Source: Acidovorax radicis N35 (lineage in GTDB: Bacteria; Pseudomonadota; Gammaproteobacteria; Burkholderiales; Burkholderiaceae_C). From it: DNA of 64,000 nt. The number at the start of each line of letters is the position of its first letter. Position 1 is the stretch's first letter. Below are positions 58,620 through 64,000 of the stretch, in pieces. The stretch spans positions 124,001 through 188,000 of the forward strand of contig NZ_AFBG01000022.1 of NCBI RefSeq assembly GCF_000204195.1, given 5' to 3'. Position numbers and translations under genes: made by a program. The notes beneath the pieces are model-generated. The model was not told where the DNA came from. It made no database searches and saw only the letters and a program-made list of their open reading frames with translations.

Positions 58620-59503
58620 GATGTTGCTATCTGCCCTGCACCTGTGACCAGCAGCGGAAACAGCGGGTGGTCCATCTCCGCGCCAGCGGGCAACTCGCCA
58701 GCCAGGCCCGGAAACTCAGGCGAAGTCTTCCACGGCCGGGGCGCATGGCGCGTGTCGTCACCCAGAAAGCGCACCGAGAACACGCGGCGGCGGTTAGTGC
58801 CCTCCACCCCACCCGCCGCATGCAGCGTGAGCATGTGGAAACACACCACATCGCCGGGCTCGATCTCCCAGCCCACGATGGGGAAGGCGTCGCGGTCGGC
58901 CTCGACATCGGGCAAATCTTGCAGGCTGCCTTCGGGGAACCACTTCGCCTGGTTGTCCATGAAGGTGCGAGGCATGAGCCAGGGGCCCTTGTGCGAACCG
59001 GCCACAAATTCGAGCGTGGCCGCGCGCGACACTGGATCGACCGGAATCCACATGCTGATGTTCTGCTGGCCATCGATGTTGTAGTAAGGCTGGTCCTGGT
59101 GCCAGGGCGTGCGCTGGCGCGTGCCCGGCTCCTTCACCAGCACATGGTCGTGGTACAGCCGCACGGTGCGCGACTGCATGAGGCGCTGCGCGGCCAGGGC
59201 CAGCGGCGTCTCGTGCACAAAGCGGCCGAACTGCGGAATGTCCTGCCAGTTGCAAAAGTCCTCGAAGAACCGGCCCGGGTCATCGGGCCGGCTGGCCACC
59301 TTGGCGCGCGGGCTGGGCGCGGCCAGGTTGGCGTCGATGCCCTCACGCAGCAGCGCTACCTCTTCGGGCGTGAGCAGCTGCTTGATGCACAACGCGCCGT
59401 CGCGGTCGAAGCGGGCAATGTCGTCTGCGGTCAGGCGTGCCTGCAAACGCTGGTGAAAGCGCTCTTGCAAGCGCGGGTCCATGGCGGGTGATAGCGGGGG
59501 CAT
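58616..59503 (-). CDS. Phytanoyl-CoA-dioxygenase-like Fe(II)/2-oxoglutarate oxygenase in the hut locus
   Basis: A 295-residue PhyH-family protein. The iron ligands are visible as HQD (H135, D137) in TPWHQDQPYYNIDG and H228 in MLTLHAAGG, with Arg239/240 nearby as the likely 2-oxoglutarate anchor; a second histidine pair lies at YHDH (118-120). These enzymes hydroxylate or demethylate a small substrate. The gene is translationally coupled to hutD (ATGA) and lies behind an amino-acid ABC transporter, so a histidine-related substrate is likely. The ATG at 59503 follows AGGAGA; the longer frame from 59650 is Pro/Arg-rich and unlikely. Confidence 0.87.
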   Translation of the reverse strand: MPPLSPAMDPRLQERFHQRLQARLTADDIARFDRDGALCIKQLLTPEEVALLREGIDANLAAPSPRAKVASRPDDPGRFFEDFCNWQDIPQFGRFVHETPLALAAQRLMQSRTVRLYHDHVLVKEPGTRQRTPWHQDQPYYNIDGQQNISMWIPVDPVSRAATLEFVAGSHKGPWLMPRTFMDNQAKWFPEGSLQDLPDVEADRDAFPIVGWEIEPGDVVCFHMLTLHAAGGVEGTNRRRVFSVRFLGDDTRHAPRPWKTSPEFPGLAGELPAGAEMDHPLFPLLVTGAGQIATS

Positions 59504-59561
59504 GCGGGCTTGTCTCCTGTTGTGTTGTTGACCGTTGTCGTGCACCACGCCACACCCAGCC

Positions 59562-60356
59562 TCAGGCGCGCGTGAGCACGGCCTGCAGGAAGGAGCGCGT
59601 GCGCTCCTGCGTGGGGTTGGTGAAGATGGTGGCGGGCACGCCCGCCTCAATGATGCCGCCGCCGTCCATCACCACGACCACATCGCCCACCTCGCGTGCA
59701 AAGTCCATCTCGTGCGTGACCACCATCATGGTCATGCCTTCGCTGGCCAGCAGCTTCATGACCTGCAGCACCTCGCCCACCAGTTCCGGGTCCAGCGCCG
59801 ACGTGGGCTCGTCGAACAGCATCACACGCGGCTCCATGGCCAGCGCGCGGGCAATGGCCACACGCTGCTTTTGCCCGCCCGACAGGCTTGCTGGCATGGC
59901 CGAAGCCTTGTGCGCCAGGCCCACCTTGGTCAGCAGGGCCTGTGCGCGCTCGTCGGCCTCCTTGCGCGAGAGGCCGCGCAGCTTGCGCGGGCCCAGCGTG
60001 ACGTTGTCGAGCACCGACAGGTGCGGAAACAGGTTGAACGACTGGAACACCATGCCCACCTCTTCGCGCAGGGCGTTCAGGTCATGATCGGGCAGCATGC
60101 GGCCGTCCTGCACCAGCGTGCGGCCACAGATCTCGACCGTGCCGCCTTCGGGCTGCTCCAGTCCGTTGCAGCAGCGCAGGAAAGTGCTCTTTCCCGAGCC
60201 GCTGGGCCCGATCACCACCACCACCTGCGACGGCAGCACGTCAAAGTCGATGCCGTTCAGCACCACGTGGCTGCCAAACGACTTGCGCAGTCCGCGAATG
60301 CGCACGATGGGCTCGGCGGATGGGCTTGCTCCGGTCATCACAGAATTTTTCTTCAT
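59562..60356 (-). CDS. Polar amino-acid ABC transporter ATPase (HisP/GlnQ type)
   Basis: A 264-residue ATPase with Walker [10 protein letters not shown] (about residues 50-58), the Q-loop [30 protein letters not shown] signature, Walker [16 protein letters not shown] and switch histidine (VTHEMDF), all canonical. It belongs to the PAAT family that imports polar amino acids such as histidine, arginine or glutamine. It overlaps the permease by four bases. Position in the hut cluster suggests histidine or a derivative as substrate. Confidence 0.94.
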   Translation of the reverse strand: MKKNSVMTGASPSAEPIVRIRGLRKSFGSHVVLNGIDFDVLPSQVVVVIGPSGSGKSTFLRCCNGLEQPEGGTVEICGRTLVQDGRMLPDHDLNALREEVGMVFQSFNLFPHLSVLDNVTLGPRKLRGLSRKEADERAQALLTKVGLAHKASAMPASLSGGQKQRVAIARALAMEPRVMLFDEPTSALDPELVGEVLQVMKLLASEGMTMMVVTHEMDFAREVGDVVVVMDGGGIIEAGVPATIFTNPTQERTRSFLQAVLTRA

Positions 60357-61021
60357 TGCACCATCCCCCCGGCACGCAGGCGCAGCTCCATGCGTCGCAG
60401 CACCAGCGAAGTGACACCCGTGAGGATGAAATACACCACCGCAATCGCCAGGTACACCTCCAGCGAGCGGTACGACACACTGATGATCTTCTGCCCTTCG
60501 TGCATCAGGTCGTGGATGGTGAGCAGCGACACCAGCGCCGAGTTCTTGATCAGCGCGATGAACTCATTGCCCAGTGGCGGAATCATGCGCACCACGGCCT
60601 GCGGCAGCACCACGGTGCGCATGGCCAGGCCCGACGACATGCCGATGGAACGCGCCGCCTCCATCTGCCCCTTGTCAATGGACTGGATGGCGCCGCGCAC
60701 CACCTCGGACACATAGGCGCCCGAGTAGATGCCCAGGCCGATCACGCCGCACACAAAAGCGGGCAGCAGGATGCCGAACTGCGGCAGGCCAAAGAACAGG
60801 ATGAACAGCTGCACCAGCAGCGGCGTGCCACGGATGGCGGCCACGTAGGCGGTGCACAGGGCGTAGACCACGCGGCGCTTGGGGTTCAGGCGGCCAATGC
60901 CCACCAGCAGGCCCATGACGCAGCCCAGCAGCAGCGAGGCAGCCGTGATTTCCACAGTGACCAGCGCACCCGCCAGCAACTGGGGGAGTCCGGCCCAGAC
61001 AGGAGAAAAATCGAGTTCCAT
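60353..61021 (-). CDS. Polar amino-acid ABC transporter permease
   Basis: A 222-residue permease of the HisMQ/GlnP class with about five hydrophobic segments and the typical EAA loop [34 protein letters not shown] (about residues 145-178). One permease gene appears where some PAAT systems have two, so a homodimer channel is expected. It is cotranslated with the ATPase. Confidence 0.94.
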   Translation of the reverse strand: MELDFSPVWAGLPQLLAGALVTVEITAASLLLGCVMGLLVGIGRLNPKRRVVYALCTAYVAAIRGTPLLVQLFILFFGLPQFGILLPAFVCGVIGLGIYSGAYVSEVVRGAIQSIDKGQMEAARSIGMSSGLAMRTVVLPQAVVRMIPPLGNEFIALIKNSALVSLLTIHDLMHEGQKIISVSYRSLEVYLAIAVVYFILTGVTSLVLRRMELRLRAGGMVQ

Positions 61022-61050
61022 GGCTCAGTTCGGCAACGTGTGGCTGCGGT

Positions 61051-61800
61051 TTACTTGGCAGCGCTGTTGCTGAACCACTTCTTGACGATGGCAGCATAGG
61101 TGCCGTCCGCCTTGAGCTTGGTGATGGCACCGTTGACGGCCTTCGTCAGCTCAGGCGTGTCCTTGCGCAGGGCCATGCCGTACTCTTCGGTGGTGAGCTG
61201 CTCGTCGAGCACGCGCAGGCCAGGACGGGTGCGCACATACTGGAACGCGGCGGGCTTGCCGGTCACGGCAGCGTCAGCGCGGCCGATGTCCACCAGGTTG
61301 AACATCTCCTGGTTCTTTTCGACCTCAACGCGCTGCACCTTGGGGAATTTCTCGGTCAGGTACGCCACCGACTTGGTGCCCACCTGCACGCTGACCTTCT
61401 TGCCGTCCAGGTCGGCGAGCTTGTTGATGGCCTTGTTGTCGGCCTTCACCATCACCACCAGGCCGCCGGCATAGTAGGAGTCGGTGAAGTCCACCACCTT
61501 CTTGCGCTCGTCGGTGATGTAGATGGCCGAGACCGCCATGTCAAAACGCTTGGATATCAGGCCGGGGATCAGGCCCTTGAAGTCGATGTCCACCCACTCG
61601 ACCTGCTTGCCCATGGTCTTGGCAATGGCCTCCACCAGCTCGATGTCGAAGCCCGTGCGTTTTCCGTTTTCGACAAACTCCATGGGCGGGAACGTGGCAT
61701 CGGTGCCCACACGCAGGACGTTGTCCTGGGCCTGTGCACCCGTGGTGCAAAAGGCTGCGGCGGCCAGGCTGGCCAGAAGAAGGTTGCGGCGAAGGTTCAT
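61051..61800 (-). CDS. Polar amino-acid ABC transporter substrate-binding protein
   Basis: A 249-residue periplasmic receptor of the SBP_bac_3 family with signal peptide (LLASLAAAAFCTTGAQAQ, cleaved near residue 24) and the usual start of the mature protein (LRVGTDATFPPMEF, then NGKRTGFDIELVEAIAKTMG). The ligand-binding arginine and aspartate regions (VSAIYITDERKKVVDFTDSYY, VDIGRADAAVTGKP) are present. It is the first transporter gene after the IclR regulator and is followed by permease and ATPase. Confidence 0.94.
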   Translation of the reverse strand: MNLRRNLLLASLAAAAFCTTGAQAQDNVLRVGTDATFPPMEFVENGKRTGFDIELVEAIAKTMGKQVEWVDIDFKGLIPGLISKRFDMAVSAIYITDERKKVVDFTDSYYAGGLVVMVKADNKAINKLADLDGKKVSVQVGTKSVAYLTEKFPKVQRVEVEKNQEMFNLVDIGRADAAVTGKPAAFQYVRTRPGLRVLDEQLTTEEYGMALRKDTPELTKAVNGAITKLKADGTYAAIVKKWFSNSAAK

Positions 61801-61831
61801 GGGGAAAGCTCCTGAGGAGGGGTGAGGGAAA

Positions 61832-62608
61832 TCAGGGAGAAGTGAGCTGGCGGGAGATGCGCGCTGCGGAGACGACGGCCATGCCGGTAAGCGCGGCCTC
61901 CTGCCCCTGGGCTCGCAAGATCGGGGCCATCAGGGTGATGGCCCCGGCCGCCTGCCGGGGTGAACCGAACACGGGCACGCTGACACCCCAGACACCGGCA
62001 TCCACCTCGCCGGAGCTGACCGCGTAGCCGGCCTTGGCAATACCTTCCAGCTCGGTCAGCGCCGCCTGGCGCTCAGCAGTGCCTGCACCGTAATGCAGGT
62101 CCAGAATGGCATTGCGCGTGGTCGGGGCCACATGGGCGAGCAGGCACTTGGCGGAGGCACCCGCGCGCAACGGCACGCTGCGCCCTTTTTCAAACGAGCA
62201 GCGCAGGGCCTGCGTACTGTCCACCATGTCCAGGCACACCACACTGTCGTTCACGGCCACCACCAGCCCCACGCTTTCGTGGGACTGCCGGGCCAGGGCC
62301 TGCATATCGGGCCGCGCGTGGTGCACAAGGTGCGACGCCATGTCAAAGCCCAGGGCCAGTTGCAGGCTGAGCGGCCCTGGCGCGTAGTGCCCGCTGCTCT
62401 CCAGCACAAAGCCCCACAGCTTGAGCCGCGCCAGTTGGCGATACAACGTGCTGCGTGCCAAGCCCGTGGCCTCCACCAGCTCGGCCGCCGACATGGGCTG
62501 ACCATGCTGCGCCAGCACGGCCAGCACGTGCAGAACACGGTCGGCGGCGGCAACGGAGGTCAGTCCACGGGCGGTCATGGACTCAGTATCAAAGGATTGC
62601 TGTGGCAT
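61832..62608 (-). CDS. IclR family transcriptional regulator of the hut locus
   Basis: A 258-residue IclR regulator: winged helix at about residues 22-80 (ADRVLHVLAVLA, LVEATGLARSTLYRQLARL) and effector domain from about 85. A perfect 8-5-8 palindrome lies ten bases upstream of the ATG. It stands between hutU and the transporter, where most proteobacterial hut loci have the GntR-type repressor HutC, which is not present in the window. Autoregulation from that palindrome is likely. An internal ATG (62578) is also possible. Confidence 0.88.
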   Translation of the reverse strand: MPQQSFDTESMTARGLTSVAAADRVLHVLAVLAQHGQPMSAAELVEATGLARSTLYRQLARLKLWGFVLESSGHYAPGPLSLQLALGFDMASHLVHHARPDMQALARQSHESVGLVVAVNDSVVCLDMVDSTQALRCSFEKGRSVPLRAGASAKCLLAHVAPTTRNAILDLHYGAGTAERQAALTELEGIAKAGYAVSSGEVDAGVWGVSVPVFGSPRQAAGAITLMAPILRAQGQEAALTGMAVVSAARISRQLTSP

Positions 62609-62618
62609 TCAAACCCAA

Positions 62619-62639
62619 CATTCCCAGTGAATGGGAATG
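62619..62639. promoter_or_regulatory. Palindrome CATTCCCA-N5-TGGGAATG, probable regulator site
   Basis: A perfect 8-5-8 inverted repeat ten bases upstream of the IclR gene and 45 behind hutU. A CATTCC half-site recurs within 40 bases (near 62655-62670). It probably binds the IclR protein and, being so near its start codon, would repress it and the transporter genes that follow. Confidence 0.7.
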
Positions 62640-62683
62640 CAGTTCCCTTTTTTCACATTCCTGTCATTCCCTCCCTCGCCCCT

Positions 62684-64000
62684 TCACTTCACCATCGGCA
62701 GCTTCAAGCCCTGCTTCCTGGCCGTTTCCACAGCCAGTTCATAACCCGCATCAGCATGGCGCATCACGCCGCTGCCGCAGTCGTTGACCAGCACGCGCGC
62801 CAGGCGCTCGGCCGCGGCGTCGGTGCCGTCGGCCACGATGACCATGCCCGAGTGCTGCGAGTAGCCCATGCCCACGCCGCCGCCGTGGTGCAGGCTGACC
62901 CAGGTGGCGCCGCCCGAGGTGTTGAGCAGCGCGTTGAGCAGCGGCCAGTCGCTCACGGCATCGGTGCCGTCCTTCATGGCTTCGGTCTCGCGGTTGGGGC
63001 TGGCCACGCTGCCGGTGTCCAGGTGGTCGCGGCCGATGACGATGGGGGCCTTCAGCTCACCGCTCTTGACCATCTCGTTGAAGGCCAGGCCCGCGATGTG
63101 GCGCTCGCCCAGGCCCAGCCAGCAGATGCGTGCGGGAAGGCCCTGGAAGGCGATGCGCTCGCCGGCCATGTCGAGCCAGCGGTGCACGTGCTTATTCTCG
63201 GGGAACAGCTCCTTAATCTTGGCGTCGGTCTTGCGGATGTCCTCGGGGTCGCCCGACAGGGCCACCCAGCGGAACGGACCCTTGCCCTCGCAGAACAGCG
63301 GGCGGATGTACGCGGGGACGAAGCCGGGGAAGTCGAACGCATTCTTCACGCCTTCGTCGAACGCCACCTGGCGGATGTTGTTGCCGTAGTCCACGGTGGG
63401 GATGCCCATGGACTGGAAGTCGAGCATGGCCTGCACGTGCACGGCGCACGAGCGGGCTGCGGCTTTTTTCAGCGCCTCGTGCTGGGTCACGTCCTGCTGC
63501 GCGGCGCGCCACTGCTCCACCGTCCAGCCCGCGGGCAGGTAGCCGTTGACGAGGTCGTGGGCCGAGGTCTGGTCGGTGACGAGGTCGGGCTTCAAACCAC
63601 CGGCGTGGGCGCGTTTGACAAGTTCGGGCAGCACGTCGGCGGCGTTGCCCAGCAGCGCGATGGAGATGGCCTCCTTGGCCGCCGTGTGCTGCTGGATGAG
63701 CTCGAACGCATGGTCGATGTCGCGCGCCTGTTTGTCCACATAGCGTGTGCGCAGGCGAAAGTCGATGCTGCTTTGCTGGCATTCGATGTTGAGCGACACC
63801 GCGCCCGCAAACGTGGCTGCCAGCGGCTGTGCGCCGCCCATGCCGCCCAAGCCGGCGGTCAGGATCCATTTGCCTTCGAGCGAGCCGCCGTAATGCTTGC
63901 GGCCGGCCTCGGCAAAGGTCTCGTAGGTGCCCTGCACGATGCCCTGCGTGCCGATGTAGATCCAGCTGCCGGCGGTCATCTGGCCGTACATGAACAGGCC
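62684..64000 (-). CDS. hutU: Urocanate hydratase (urocanase), 5' end outside window
   Basis: The visible 438 residues are the C-terminal four-fifths of urocanase (full length about 555). Recognisable parts include the Rossmann-like NAD-binding region [16 protein letters not shown] (near visible residue 45), the [28 protein letters not shown] stretch and [15 protein letters not shown]. The cofactor NAD+ is covalently tightly held and used as an electrophile to hydrate urocanate to imidazolonepropionate, the second step of histidine use. The reading frame is open to the end of the window, and a histidine ammonia-lyase gene, if present, would be further upstream. Confidence 0.95.
   Translation of the reverse strand, partial: GLFMYGQMTAGSWIYIGTQGIVQGTYETFAEAGRKHYGGSLEGKWILTAGLGGMGGAQPLAATFAGAVSLNIECQQSSIDFRLRTRYVDKQARDIDHAFELIQQHTAAKEAISIALLGNAADVLPELVKRAHAGGLKPDLVTDQTSAHDLVNGYLPAGWTVEQWRAAQQDVTQHEALKKAAARSCAVHVQAMLDFQSMGIPTVDYGNNIRQVAFDEGVKNAFDFPGFVPAYIRPLFCEGKGPFRWVALSGDPEDIRKTDAKIKELFPENKHVHRWLDMAGERIAFQGLPARICWLGLGERHIAGLAFNEMVKSGELKAPIVIGRDHLDTGSVASPNRETEAMKDGTDAVSDWPLLNALLNTSGGATWVSLHHGGGVGMGYSQHSGMVIVADGTDAAAERLARVLVNDCGSGVMRHADAGYELAVETARKQGLKLPMVK

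Noticed and set aside
1-64000. CRISPR arrays, prophages, integrases, toxin-antitoxin pairs or defence systems
   Set aside because: I saw no regularly spaced direct repeats, transposase or integrase motifs, or known defence genes. The repeats found are dispersed and of other kinds.

Overview
The window is 64 kb of a high-GC chromosome, almost certainly from a betaproteobacterium of the family Comamonadaceae (Acidovorax-like). The gene content supports this: Liv-type ABC systems interleaved with acyl-CoA metabolism, an orphan TRAP binding protein, an AlkK-type acyl-CoA ligase, a five-step hut locus with HutF/HutG/HutD, and a SelO-MsrB-YciB-BolA-parvulin string. So do two families of short dispersed intergenic repeats that I associate with this family. 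No phage, transposase, plasmid or CRISPR sequence was seen. One tRNA-Pro (TGG) is present.

Layout. 1-1.2 kb: the end of a diguanylate cyclase and a BON-domain lipoprotein. 1.2-12 kb: a minus-strand unit of a small membrane protein, a giant cyclic beta-1,2-glucan synthase and two paralogous Crp/Fnr regulators. 12.3-14.8 kb: an AroQ-like dehydratase and an orphan TRAP solute-binding protein, divergent from an IclR regulator with a perfect palindromic operator between them. 14.8-25.6 kb: a long co-directional run holding Ogt, SDR, GST, AidB-like acyl-CoA dehydrogenase, GNAT, an MDR oxidoreductase, thioesterases, a second SDR and a second acyl-CoA dehydrogenase. 25.6-36.4 kb: FadB-type protein, thiolase and LivKHMGF transporter preceded by an acyl-CoA ligase. 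36.6-40.3 kb: Crp/Fnr, carboxylesterase, AraC. 40.3-43.9 kb: selO-msrB-yciB-bolA-parvulin. 44-47.1 kb: membrane acyltransferase, tRNA-Pro, infA, HPP-CBS protein. 47.6-53.9 kb: a second Liv system with a LysE exporter inside it, then psd. 54.3-64 kb: a histidine-utilisation locus (hutU, IclR regulator, polar amino-acid ABC transporter, phytanoyl-CoA-dioxygenase-like oxygenase, hutD, hutI, hutF, hutG), cut at its 5' end.

How it fits together. Most of the window is catabolic: uptake (two Liv systems, one polar amino-acid system, one TRAP receptor) joined to activation and beta-oxidation or to histidine degradation through formiminoglutamate and formylglutamate to glutamate.

The least expected signals are in DNA structure and context. 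A 66-bp repeat family has six recognised copies, all in the same orientation. Three supply the stop codon of the adjacent gene and two are translated in frame inside SelO and LivG. A 268-bp element of nested inverted repeats fills the whole gap between two genes and could fold into a three-way junction. A 2-oxoglutarate-type dioxygenase gene is translationally coupled to hutD in the hut locus. The AroQ-like protein lacks a usual active-site histidine and sits with an IclR/TRAP pair.
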